A stretch of 22,241 nt of DNA from a virus: positions 1 through 22,241 of IMG/VR virus record IMGVR_UViG_3300017752_000187. One strand, 5' to 3'. The notes under the pieces are model-generated. The model worked only from the letters and a program-made list of their open reading frames with translations. It searched no databases and was not told the DNA's origin. Positions 7,133 to 14,727 of this stretch are shown here, piece after piece (positions within the stretch are counted from its first letter, which is position 1; each line of letters begins with the position of its first letter). A program made the translations under genes and the position numbers.

Positions 7133-9052
7133 TTAACTATCCGATACTCTAGCAGTTAGACTAATTGTAGTCCCTGCTCTTATGTTATTAGGTATGTCAG
7201 CTGTACTTGTATCTTGTGTAAGAATATAGTTCTTTGACGGTGTGGGGATAACTGCCGATCCAGTTGCACTATCCTCAGTAGTTCTTTGTAGAACATCTGT
7301 CTTAATATCTTTGGAACTTTCGTGCGGTTGGCAATTTACGCTAAGTGTCGCATGAGAACCTTGTATGCTTGTTATTTGCAGAGAATTAAATTCTATCTTA
7401 CCAGTATCATAATCAATAGTTCCTGCATTTGCATCAACGATAACATTTTTATCCGATGTCTTGAGAACAATCGTGCCTCTACCGTTGTAAGCAGGTGCAA
7501 CAACGTCTTCGTTTGGAACATCTGTCGCGTAAACAGTATATGTCGCTTGGTCAATTTTAGCGTTAAAGAAACCAGTAGAAACAGAGTATGGCTGAATCTT
7601 ATTATTGAAAGGAAGGTCATATTTAACAATTGTGTTTAACGTAGGAGTTACACGCTTTTGTAATCTTAATTCTAAGTTGACAGCAATGAATGACTTGGAC
7701 GCCTGAACCAACCTAGAGGAAAGAACAGAGTAATAAAAGTTCTTGTCCAACGCATTGAGTTGTGTATCAAAATAATCCTGCAGTTCAGTTTGAACAAGAT
7801 TTTGTAATGCGCCTTGAGTGAGTGTTGTTTTCTTGGAGTCATAAATAACACCAACATTCAGACCAATAAATGTAAAATCTGGGTCAACGAATTCTGCTGT
7901 AATAGATACTGGTTGCCTTGGCTCAATTGTTTCTCTAAGAAGGTTATCTTTATCGTCTTGTGTGATAATCAATCCAGGTTTTGCCTGAAGTGAAATAAAG
8001 ACTTTACCGTAAATCGGTGGATCATTATCCTCACCACCCCAAACAGCAACAGACTTCACGTTTGGATTTGCTGATAACACCAATGATTGATAATCGTTGG
8101 TTGTGACTGCTCTGTTTTTTGTGGCGTTAAATCTAGGAGCATTGAATCGAATACTGTCGACACTTTCCTGTTCAGAACCACCAGAAGATTCAGAAACCAG
8201 TGTCAGAGAAATGGTCTCGCCTGCACCAATTAAAACGCTTGGTGGCGTAAAGTTTTTAATACCGTTTGCAGCTGGTCCAGAGGCAGCAATATAGTTTAGT
8301 CTGACAATATTACCTGTTTCAAGTTTCTTGCCAACAACACCGTCTCCAAACCTCACTTCATAGAAACCATTGAGGGATTCCTCGATATAGAATACATTAG
8401 ATGTAGACTTAACATCAAGAATATTATCTGAAAAGTTGAATGTCGTAGATGTACTATCAGACACACTTTCTTGAACCGAGCAAGTTACAGTTGTTGTATC
8501 AACAGCTGGGTTAGCCATCAAGACTGGTCCAGATAATGTAGCTGAATCTACAATCTCTGAGTTATCAACACGAATACCTTCAATGACTCTGACATTGGTG
8601 AAATAAAACCCTTGGACATTGTTTACACTTGATTTGTTTACTGTATAATCTTGATCGGGGTAGAATTTAAATGATGCGCCATTATAGGAAGCAGTGAATA
8701 CCTTATCTTTCGACAATGTCAAAGATCCGCTTGTGTATGACGAAGGGATATTCGTTATAGACAAATCGATAACAGCTGACGAAGCACGTGCTGACCTCGC
8801 AGTATAACCCATTGTCTTTGCAATCGAGGCAACTGAGTTCCGTTTAACAGCGGAATCAATGAATGCTTCGTTGGCAACCATATGCGCCAAGAAGGCATTA
8901 TATTGAGTGTTGTATGCTAGAAGATCTATCAAAACAGAAAGACCAGATGCCTCAAAGTCATAATCAGAATACTGCGACTGATCAGCGAGGAAAGTCTTTA
9001 AATTGTTCTTGATAGAATCGAATTCAAGTTCTGTTAGTTTTCTTACTGCCAT
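7133..9052 (-). CDS. 6: Baseplate wedge protein gp6
   Basis: 639 residues, close to T4 gp6 (660). The N-terminus has the conserved opening seen in gp6 and the wider baseplate J-like family: KLTELEFDSIKNNLKTFL (5-22), then FEASGLSVLIDLLAYNTQYN (33-52) and FLAHMVANEAFIDSAVKRN (54-72), then a run of beta domains. In T4, gp6 dimers form the iris-like inner ring of the baseplate whose opening drives sheath contraction, bound to gp25 and gp53. Here it is flanked upstream by gp25 and downstream by gp7, the expected wedge neighbours. The ATG is preceded by AAAAAGAG; a degenerate late promoter (9071-9078) lies just upstream. No truncation is visible. Confidence 0.95.
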   Translation of the reverse strand: MAVRKLTELEFDSIKNNLKTFLADQSQYSDYDFEASGLSVLIDLLAYNTQYNAFLAHMVANEAFIDSAVKRNSVASIAKTMGYTARSARASSAVIDLSITNIPSSYTSGSLTLSKDKVFTASYNGASFKFYPDQDYTVNKSSVNNVQGFYFTNVRVIEGIRVDNSEIVDSATLSGPVLMANPAVDTTTVTCSVQESVSDSTSTTFNFSDNILDVKSTSNVFYIEESLNGFYEVRFGDGVVGKKLETGNIVRLNYIAASGPAANGIKNFTPPSVLIGAGETISLTLVSESSGGSEQESVDSIRFNAPRFNATKNRAVTTNDYQSLVLSANPNVKSVAVWGGEDNDPPIYGKVFISLQAKPGLIITQDDKDNLLRETIEPRQPVSITAEFVDPDFTFIGLNVGVIYDSKKTTLTQGALQNLVQTELQDYFDTQLNALDKNFYYSVLSSRLVQASKSFIAVNLELRLQKRVTPTLNTIVKYDLPFNNKIQPYSVSTGFFNAKIDQATYTVYATDVPNEDVVAPAYNGRGTIVLKTSDKNVIVDANAGTIDYDTGKIEFNSLQITSIQGSHATLSVNCQPHESSKDIKTDVLQRTTEDSATGSAVIPTPSKNYILTQDTSTADIPNNIRAGTTISLTARVSDS

Positions 9053-9070
9053 CTTAGACTCTTTTTATTT

Positions 9071-9078
9071 TATTTATT
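9071..9078 (-). promoter_or_regulatory. Degenerate late-promoter-like element before gp6
   Basis: The 42-bp gap between gp25 and gp6 is very AT-rich and its minus strand reads AATAAATA, one mismatch from TATAAATA. The predicted start would lie about 13 bases before the gp6 ATG. Weak support: the first T of the octamer is missing and the composition of the gap makes chance matches likely. Confidence 0.25.
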
Positions 9079-9094
9079 ACGCAATATGCTGGCA

Positions 9095-9496
9095 TTATCT
9101 CAACCTTTGCAGCACGTTTGTATATACTTGTGGCTCTTTTACCCCAATGACATAAAATTCTATTCGTATTTCATATTGTTCCAAATCAAAGTTTGGTTCA
9201 CATTCAACGTCAATCAATTCAACCCTTGGTTCATAGTTCTCAATTGTTGTCTCTATCTCTTTTTGCATTACGCTACTTACGAGGTAATCCATTGGTTCAA
9301 ACAACAAATCGTAGATACCAGAACCGTAATTGGGGTTGAAAGGTTTTTCACCTTTCTGTGTCAACAAAACATTTTTCAAAGACTGTTTGACGGCATTCAC
9401 ATCGAACTTCTTACCAATATCTTTAGTAAGTACATTCGGTTTAAAAGACATATCAATATCTTTGTATATTCTTTTTGGTGTGTTCTTGGTAGCCAT
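9095..9496 (-). CDS. 25: Baseplate wedge protein gp25
   Basis: 133 residues; T4 gp25 is 132. The gp25 layout is clear: RIYKDIDMSF (9-18), VKQSLKNVLLTQKGEKPFNP (36-55), YGSGIYDLLFEPM (57-69), then NYEPRVELIDV (87-97) containing the conserved E-P-R triplet at 89-91, and a final beta segment IRIEFYVIG (110-118). In T4, gp25 attaches gp6 to the innermost sheath ring and so relays the contraction signal; its relatives occur in all contractile injection systems. The start matches the T4 N-terminus in alignment length. The coding region is separated from the upstream 214-aa gene by 16 bp containing a TATAAATA octamer. No clear Shine-Dalgarno sequence is visible immediately before the ATG, which is unusual for this window. 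Confidence 0.96.
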   Translation of the reverse strand: MATKNTPKRIYKDIDMSFKPNVLTKDIGKKFDVNAVKQSLKNVLLTQKGEKPFNPNYGSGIYDLLFEPMDYLVSSVMQKEIETTIENYEPRVELIDVECEPNFDLEQYEIRIEFYVIGVKEPQVYTNVLQRLR

Positions 9497-9500
9497 ATGC

Positions 9501-9508
9501 TATTTATA
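9501..9508 (-). promoter_or_regulatory. TATAAATA octamer immediately before gp25
   Basis: Exact TATAAATA on the minus strand, in the 16-bp gap between the 214-aa gene and gp25. Counted as a T4 late promoter, transcription would start at or next to the gp25 ATG, giving a leaderless message. It is either a promoter with that property, a promoter read mainly for genes further downstream, or chance. Confidence 0.4.
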
Positions 9509-9512
9509 ACCC

Positions 9513-10157
9513 CTACGCCTCGTTTCCCATTAAAAACTGACTCGTTGCATCATAATGAACATCATCCCAAGTCTTCGGTTTATCTTCTTCGTCTGGCGTA
9601 TCAAACCCGTCCGTAAACTCCTCTTTTACTTCATTGAACCTTTTAATGAATGGTGAAGCAATCTTTTTAATAGGATTAGTCGGTCTGTCAACGGTTCCTG
9701 TCAGTGGCTTACCGAGTTCCACCAATTCACCATAACGTGTCTGGATATTTGGTATAATCTCACAAAGTTTATCAATATCATCACCAAGACCATTCAGAGC
9801 ATCCAAAAGTTCCTCTGGATCGCCTATATCAATATCTTTGTACTTCTCAGCCATCCCCGAAACAAGTTCGGCTGATTCTAATGTATCACCGACAAGTTGA
9901 TTACCTTTGTCGATGAAGTCTTGAAACTCTTGTGGTAAAGAAGGAAGCAACTCTTCAGCTAGTGCAAAGGGATCGTCAAGCAATTCCTTCATCTTTTTCA
10001 GGTCTTGTGCAACCTGAACACCCATTGTGATTTCTGTGTATCCAGGAATACTAGCAATACGTTTAGGAAGTGCTGCAACAGACAGTTCGACAGTATCAAT
10101 TACACCATTGATGCCATCTACAAGGTCAGTAAGTGCTTGGGGTGCGCCACAACTCAT
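9513..10157 (-). CDS. Unassigned protein between gp5 and gp25
   Basis: 214 residues; I do not recognise a named family. It is strongly acidic, especially in the last 40 residues, and looks largely helical. The N-terminus has VDGINGVIDTVELSVAALPK (13-32) and the middle has a Leu-rich stretch, LEELLPSLPQEFQDF-like, followed by IGDPEELLDALNGLGDDID. There is no signal peptide, transmembrane segment or cysteine cluster (only two cysteines). The ribosome-binding site AAGGAGAT is excellent and overlaps the gp5 stop codon, so translation is probably coupled to gp5. Its place between the spike gene and the wedge gene suggests a virion or baseplate-assembly role, possibly linking hub and wedge, but that is inference from position only. 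Absence of a T4 counterpart at this location is worth noting. Confidence 0.8.
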   Translation of the reverse strand: MSCGAPQALTDLVDGINGVIDTVELSVAALPKRIASIPGYTEITMGVQVAQDLKKMKELLDDPFALAEELLPSLPQEFQDFIDKGNQLVGDTLESAELVSGMAEKYKDIDIGDPEELLDALNGLGDDIDKLCEIIPNIQTRYGELVELGKPLTGTVDRPTNPIKKIASPFIKRFNEVKEEFTDGFDTPDEEDKPKTWDDVHYDATSQFLMGNEA

Positions 10158-10168
10158 TTCTTATCTCC

Positions 10169-11707
10169 TTATGATGGTGGTGTAGTTGCACCAGCAGACG
10201 AACCGCCAGTGATTCCATGAACATGAGTAGCCAGCGATGTACCGACACCGACAACATCACCAGTAGCAACAATCGAGCCAGTAGTCGTGAAGGTTGCTGA
10301 TGTGAGTGCAAACCCTCCTGCCGTCATAGTTGTTGCTGCATGAGTATAAGCTGCAGCTGCAGAAGACATAGCCATCGCCCCAACGGTAGTGATTGTCAAC
10401 AAACCACCAGTGTCAATATTTGTATTTAATAGTGAAGCAATATTTGTCTGCCCTGCTGATGTGCTTATTGCAGATGTGGAACCTGCAGCCAAGTCAATAT
10501 TACCCAGAGTTGTAACAGCAAATCCTTGTTGATTTGGTATAACACCAACAGTGAATTGTGTTTTGCCCTTACTCGTGACAGCATTTTTACCGCCAATATG
10601 GTCTGTTTTATTATTAGCAACTGTTGTCGCCTGAGCACCTTTCACCAACAATACGTCAGAACCTGCTGGGATCTGACCGATAAACGGAATGGAAATTGGT
10701 GGTGCTGAGGTTGCACAGTTGATGACCGTGTATCTGCTACCACTAATGTTTATTTTCTGATCGCTGATAACATCAAGCATATCGTTACCTTGCACTTTGG
10801 CATAACGACCGCCTCGAATAGTCGAGTAAATGCTTCCAGCATAATCTTCAATAACATCACCCTTATCAACTTTGATGTTAACATCACCGCGTGTCACGTT
10901 GATTGTGAGATTACCTTCAACGTGCAATGTTTTGTTTCCGTAAACAATCTCAAAATCATCACCAACAATCTTTTGAACGCGAGATCCATCTGGCTGAAAC
11001 TCTACAAAAGAGCCAGACTTGTGGTAGGTATGAATCCTCTCAGATCCAGGAGTATCGTCAAACTCTTGGATGTGCCCAGATTCATATTCGTGGACATTGT
11101 TGTATGGATACTCAGACTTTGATTCTTCAGAACCTTGTGGGTGTGGTTCGCTCCAAGTCGCTGGTTTCACTTCAGGAAATGAAGCATTCTCTCCATCGAT
11201 GGGGCTGGGTTGAGCAAACGGTTGGTCTGTTACTCGCATTGCTCGTTTGGCTGCAAGAGATATATGTTTCTCTGCGGTCTTACCGCCACGAGCCAATCTT
11301 GACAATGAAGATTCACCAACGTGATTCTTACCTTTATCTTGAGAGCGCAATCCGTTCAAAGGATATGTCGCTGAAGGATCTTGGAACCCAGTCTGACCAT
11401 TACCCTTCACACTATCAACACCGCCAATTGATCCCATAATTATGGGAAGCTGAGTTTCATTACTGTCAGTGAAGAAACCAACAACAGTAGACCCAGCAAC
11501 AAGACCAATATTTGTGTTACCGATACCTGAGATTGCAGCAGATGAAGTCGGTTGAACCGTCATCGCCCATGGGAGATCTTCAGTCGGAAGAATTGCCTTA
11601 TCGTCTGTGTGATATCCAAGAATACGAACTTTATAGCGACCAATTTTCTCAGGGTCGTTGCAATCTTCAACGATTCCGAGCCACCATGTGAAATCACCGT
11701 AAATCAT
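10169..11707 (-). CDS. 5: Baseplate central spike protein gp5, lysozyme-less
   Basis: 512 residues; T4 gp5 is 575. The N-terminal OB-fold (about 1-97) matches T4: WWLGIVEDCNDPEKIGRYKV (8-27), LPWAMTVQPTSSAAISGIGN (45-64) and GFFTD...IIMGSIGGV (77-97). The linker then goes straight to YPYNNVHEYESGHIQEFDDT (200-219) and PGSERIHTYH (220-229), which in T4 follows the lysozyme domain; the T4 lysozyme domain is absent. Residues about 250-480 are beta-helix-like repeats (HVEGNLTINVTRGDVNIKV) that form the needle shaft in T4. The tip reads THVHG (494-498), an H-x-H motif like that binding iron at the apex of phage spikes such as P2 gpV. The gene overlaps the gp27-like gene by one base (TAATG). The protein forms the trimeric membrane-piercing spike bound to the hub. 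Confidence 0.95.
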   Translation of the reverse strand: MIYGDFTWWLGIVEDCNDPEKIGRYKVRILGYHTDDKAILPTEDLPWAMTVQPTSSAAISGIGNTNIGLVAGSTVVGFFTDSNETQLPIIMGSIGGVDSVKGNGQTGFQDPSATYPLNGLRSQDKGKNHVGESSLSRLARGGKTAEKHISLAAKRAMRVTDQPFAQPSPIDGENASFPEVKPATWSEPHPQGSEESKSEYPYNNVHEYESGHIQEFDDTPGSERIHTYHKSGSFVEFQPDGSRVQKIVGDDFEIVYGNKTLHVEGNLTINVTRGDVNIKVDKGDVIEDYAGSIYSTIRGGRYAKVQGNDMLDVISDQKINISGSRYTVINCATSAPPISIPFIGQIPAGSDVLLVKGAQATTVANNKTDHIGGKNAVTSKGKTQFTVGVIPNQQGFAVTTLGNIDLAAGSTSAISTSAGQTNIASLLNTNIDTGGLLTITTVGAMAMSSAAAAYTHAATTMTAGGFALTSATFTTTGSIVATGDVVGVGTSLATHVHGITGGSSAGATTPPS

Positions 11708-13059
11708 TAAAAGTCTCCCAAACTATCTTTCATAATTGAAAGAGTCATACTATGTTGACCGTTAGAAATATCGTGACGGACACCTGTAATTAAATAGATA
11801 CCAGAGATAAATGGATCTTCTAGATCCTCGCGGTCAACACGACCCTGACCAAGCTCAACAGTTTTTGGGTATACCAATCTGACGAGTAATCCTGTCTCGA
11901 TGTCAGTTTTTCCTGGAACTGTAATTTCCATTACCTGATTTCTGAATTCAGCGTCACCGTATCTTCTGATCAGTGTATTTCGTACCTGCTCAACACCTCT
12001 GTGAAAATTACTACCAAACGGAGAAGTCGCCATTGGAGCGAATGTTCTGTTTGCAAGAGGATTCCCGAGCATATTGGGTGGCGTAGGATTTATTTGTGAG
12101 ATTGTGTGGAAACTGTCAAAGTTTTCTTTGATGTATTTCTTATCTTGGCTCGCCAAACCCTCTGATTCTGGTCTAGAGTCGAACTTCATCATCGCCATAC
12201 GTTTTGTTGTGAAGTCGTATGACACAATAGAACTTGCAGTATAACCCTCAACCTGAGATTTAATCTGGTCTTTGAATGTCGGGAAGTATATGCTCTCTAC
12301 CTGATTAAATCGACTGTGTATAAACGGACTGATGTACTTGTATGCACCAGAGCGTTTATCCTCTGTAATTTCTTCAGTCTGATTTTGTTGAATATTGTAT
12401 TCATCGTAAATTATTCGGTTTTCTTTTTGTTTTCTAATCAGGAATTCTGGGGAAGTGAAGTGGAAGCCACCCTTTGTCTCGTAAAATTTGAAATTAGATT
12501 TTGAAGTTTCAGAACCTATAGACTTAGAAGCCAAGTGATTCAGACACTTGAACGGTGACCAGTAGTTTGCAATAAATTCGTAATTCTGAGAAGCATGTGG
12601 GGTATCTTGAATGTTAATTTCAGCTTCACCAAAGGCAATTTCATTAAAAATGGTTTGAGCCAACTGGTCAGTGCTTCCCTTGAATTTAGAAGTAAGTCTT
12701 ACAAACGAATCGGAATATACTTCAGGTGTTACGCAATGAAATGTGTAGAACTGCTCGCGGTCATTATTTAGAGTTCTGTTTTTAATTGCATTGACAATGA
12801 ATTTCATTTGTATAGAAGATTCAAATGTAGGTGTTCTAAACTTAACCGCTATTGTCTCTTGTCCTAAAAATGGCACGGCTGTTATAAGTCCATTACTATC
12901 AACAATCGTAATTTCTGCTGCCATACCATTGAGATCCATATTCTCATATATGACTGCTTCTAGCATAAAATTACTGAGATTGTACGATTCACCGTCAGTT
13001 GCTACGATGAACACTTCCTCAATAAGAACGGCTCCAGGTTGTCTTAAATTTTCACTCAT
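11707..13059 (-). CDS. 27: Baseplate hub protein, gp27-like
   Basis: 450 residues; T4 gp27 is 391. Direct similarity to T4 gp27 is low by eye, but the layout fits a hub protein: an N-terminal beta domain with FMLEAVIYENMDLNGMAAEI (31-50) and TIVDSNGLI, a middle containing NYEFIANYWSPFKCLNHLAS, and a C-terminal segment DPFISGIYLITGVRHDIS followed by HSMTLSIMKDSL, comparable to T4 [20 protein letters not shown] and then YMFTNATKL. In T4 the gp27 trimer is the adaptor between the tail tube and the gp5 spike. Here it directly precedes gp5 with a TAATG overlap, and follows gp53 with an 8-bp overlap, which supports the call. Alternative: another hub component of T4-like marine phages. The symbol is assigned by position and the C-terminal pattern. 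Confidence 0.72.
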   Translation of the reverse strand: MSENLRQPGAVLIEEVFIVATDGESYNLSNFMLEAVIYENMDLNGMAAEITIVDSNGLITAVPFLGQETIAVKFRTPTFESSIQMKFIVNAIKNRTLNNDREQFYTFHCVTPEVYSDSFVRLTSKFKGSTDQLAQTIFNEIAFGEAEINIQDTPHASQNYEFIANYWSPFKCLNHLASKSIGSETSKSNFKFYETKGGFHFTSPEFLIRKQKENRIIYDEYNIQQNQTEEITEDKRSGAYKYISPFIHSRFNQVESIYFPTFKDQIKSQVEGYTASSIVSYDFTTKRMAMMKFDSRPESEGLASQDKKYIKENFDSFHTISQINPTPPNMLGNPLANRTFAPMATSPFGSNFHRGVEQVRNTLIRRYGDAEFRNQVMEITVPGKTDIETGLLVRLVYPKTVELGQGRVDREDLEDPFISGIYLITGVRHDISNGQHSMTLSIMKDSLGDF

Positions 13060-13555
13060 TTATTAACCGATTGAATTCTGTAAGAAAGTCTTGAATGAAT
13101 TTGGGATTAACGACAGATATATCCTGTCTTGCATCATTCTCATATTGTTCGTGTTCTAAGTGAGAAACCTCTTTGATTTCTCCTGCAGCCAACTTCGCGG
13201 TATCGTATTCTACACAAACAAGAGGATTATCTAATGTTATCCAGTGATGAGTGTTGCTGCCATTTCCCGCACCATACTTATCTTCAACAAGTGCTTCTAA
13301 TTGCTCTGGACTGTAATACCATTCGTTGTATGGATCTACAATATCATTGACAAGGAGAACAGTCCAATATAACTTTGGATCGTCATATAAGATATCAGCA
13401 ACATCTTCTGGTCTTTGCCCTGCCTCGATAGTATAATCTACTAAAAGAAGTTCATTTTCAGCTAGACTAGAAAGTTTAATTCTCCTGAAAATATCTGTTG
13501 CGACTAATATTTTGTTGTCGAGAACATAACCGATTTTTGGAAAATTTCTAAACAT
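13052..13555 (-). CDS. 53: Baseplate wedge protein gp53
   Basis: 167 residues; T4 gp53 is 196. The family signature is clear: IFRRIKL (22-28) near the N-terminus, then DYTIEAGQRPEDVADILYDD (40-59) and PKLYWTVLLVNDIVDPYNEW (60-79), which parallels T4 YYIKGSPRPEELANAIYGNP and QLYWVLLMCNDNYDPYYGW. The RPEE/RPED...LYW segment is a LysM-like fold in T4 gp53, where the protein clamps gp6 and gp25 of neighbouring wedges. The C-terminal helix IQDFLTEFNRLINE resembles the T4 end INSFMNDLIRIMEK. The start codon overlaps the gp48 stop (TAATG), and the stop overlaps the start of the gp27-like gene by 8 bp, so the three are probably translationally coupled. Confidence 0.95.
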   Translation of the reverse strand: MFRNFPKIGYVLDNKILVATDIFRRIKLSSLAENELLLVDYTIEAGQRPEDVADILYDDPKLYWTVLLVNDIVDPYNEWYYSPEQLEALVEDKYGAGNGSNTHHWITLDNPLVCVEYDTAKLAAGEIKEVSHLEHEQYENDARQDISVVNPKFIQDFLTEFNRLINE

Positions 13556-14685
13556 TAAAATCCTTCCTCAACTTTGCTTCTGGTCAGGAGTTCTGTTTCT
13601 TTGAACGCCATACTCATTGTTATTTCTGATGGTGCACCACGAGCATCCTTAAACGTAGTGAAAGTCCCACCATTACCATAGTCGACTGAAAGATCTGTGA
13701 GGAAACATGGTGCCATTTTATTTAAGTATGTGTTTTTTCTGTTTTTATAAACATACTCTATCTGAAACTCAGATGGGAAAGTGAAGAACAACCCACCAAG
13801 ATCTTTCTCGGGATGCATATGAGTTTTAAAGAGTTTAATGATCTCCATAACGTCTCTGAGTTCTTTTTCATTCCTTGGAGCGAACTTATATTCGAATGCA
13901 AAACTTCTGAACCCCATCGTTTGGAAGATCTGCTCTTTATATGGATTCCGAACAGTTCTTGTTGCAGAACGTATTGCACCGCTGACATTAAGATTTCCAA
14001 GACCTAATTCTCTCGGTAAATCGGCTGCGCTGGAAATACTTCTTGCAAGAACACTACCCATTGGAGACCCTGCTGCAGCTTCCAGTGCCTTACCGATTTC
14101 TCCCTGCTCAACAAGACCTTTCATTTTATTAAATGTCTGGGTGATATTTGCATCACCACCAGCAACACCTCCCAAAATTGTTCCAAGGTCTTCGATGTTA
14201 AATTCAGCACCATATTTGGCTTGCGGTGAGTTTGGAATATACAGGGATATTGAAGAATCTATTTTTCTTGTTGACCTCGCCTTCATTGCAGTGGCTTTGT
14301 CAAACAGTGCACTCGTGCCTGTAGCTACAGCGGCTGCAACTATAGTTGATCTGGCTGCTTTTTTGCCACCTAGAGCTGTGCCTGCAGCTGTACCTGCGCC
14401 AATTGACGCTATATCTTTATTGAATTCTTGACGACCGTTTTCAACAGCCAATTGTTTGGCTGCATCTTTATCGCCAGCGTTGTCCAGTTCTTTTAACTGT
14501 TTAGTTCTGGAATCTGCCTCTTTTTCGCTCTCAGTTTTAAAGATGTAAAAATTTATGGCGTGTGGTTGTTCGTCAGAACCGATATTAGAAGGATAGCGAT
14601 AGATCTTAGTGCGTCTCTTCTTCTTCTTTTTCTCTGTAACTGCATCATTGTCAGTTGCAGTTTCTTTATTGTCTGTAGTAGCCAT
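13555..14685 (-). CDS. 48: Baseplate tail-tube cap protein gp48
   Basis: 376 residues; T4 gp48 is about 364. The N-terminus has a run of basic residues, KKKKKRRTK (19-27), after an acidic Thr/Asp-rich start, then INFYIFKT (44-51). Residues 97-127 are Gly/Ala-rich and hydrophobic. ISLYIPNSPQAKYG (146-159) and the C-terminal region FRSFAFEYKFAPRNEKELRD (259-278), GGLFFTFPSEFQIEYVY (297-313), CFLTDLSVDYG (327-337) and MSMAFKETELLT (358-368) fit the gp48 family of marine T4-like phages. In T4, gp48 with gp54 covers the hub dome and starts tail-tube assembly. It is the first gene of the leftward baseplate operon and lies directly downstream of a TATAAATA promoter. gp54 is a distant relative of gp48, but the better gp54 candidate is the 209-aa protein on the other strand. 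Confidence 0.88.
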   Translation of the reverse strand: MATTDNKETATDNDAVTEKKKKKRRTKIYRYPSNIGSDEQPHAINFYIFKTESEKEADSRTKQLKELDNAGDKDAAKQLAVENGRQEFNKDIASIGAGTAAGTALGGKKAARSTIVAAAVATGTSALFDKATAMKARSTRKIDSSISLYIPNSPQAKYGAEFNIEDLGTILGGVAGGDANITQTFNKMKGLVEQGEIGKALEAAAGSPMGSVLARSISSAADLPRELGLGNLNVSGAIRSATRTVRNPYKEQIFQTMGFRSFAFEYKFAPRNEKELRDVMEIIKLFKTHMHPEKDLGGLFFTFPSEFQIEYVYKNRKNTYLNKMAPCFLTDLSVDYGNGGTFTTFKDARGAPSEITMSMAFKETELLTRSKVEEGF

Positions 14686-14695
14686 TCGACTTCTC

Positions 14696-14703
14696 TATAA
14701 ATA
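14696..14703 (+). promoter_or_regulatory. T4-type late promoter for the rightward gp4 operon
   Basis: Exact TATAAATA on the plus strand in the 42-bp divergent region between gp48 and gp4. A start about 6 bases downstream would give a leader of roughly 18-20 bases before the gp4 ATG at 14728. No strong Shine-Dalgarno sequence lies in that leader. Confidence 0.8.
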
Positions 14704-14719
14704 GGGATATTAGTTTTCT

Positions 14720-14727
14720 TATTTATA
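14720..14727 (-). promoter_or_regulatory. T4-type late promoter for the leftward baseplate operon
   Basis: Exact TATAAATA on the minus strand (TATTTATA on plus), ending one base before the gp4 start codon. A start about 6 bases downstream would give a leader of about 29 bases with AGAGAAG before the gp48 ATG. With the opposite octamer at 14696-14703 it makes a compact divergent late promoter pair whose predicted transcripts overlap. Confidence 0.8.

Noticed and set aside
9086-9616. 176-aa plus-strand open frame
   Set aside because: It is antisense to gp25 and the end of the 214-aa gene; gp25 is a certain call and the frame has a low-complexity, Phe/Tyr/Ile-rich composition.
10927-11439. 170-aa plus-strand open frame
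   Set aside because: Lies fully antisense to the conserved gp5 sequence and shows no recognisable motif.
13838-14431. 197-aa plus-strand open frame
   Set aside because: Antisense to the Ala/Gly-rich part of gp48; the composition (Ala, Pro, Ser, Leu) is what the reverse strand of such codons produces.
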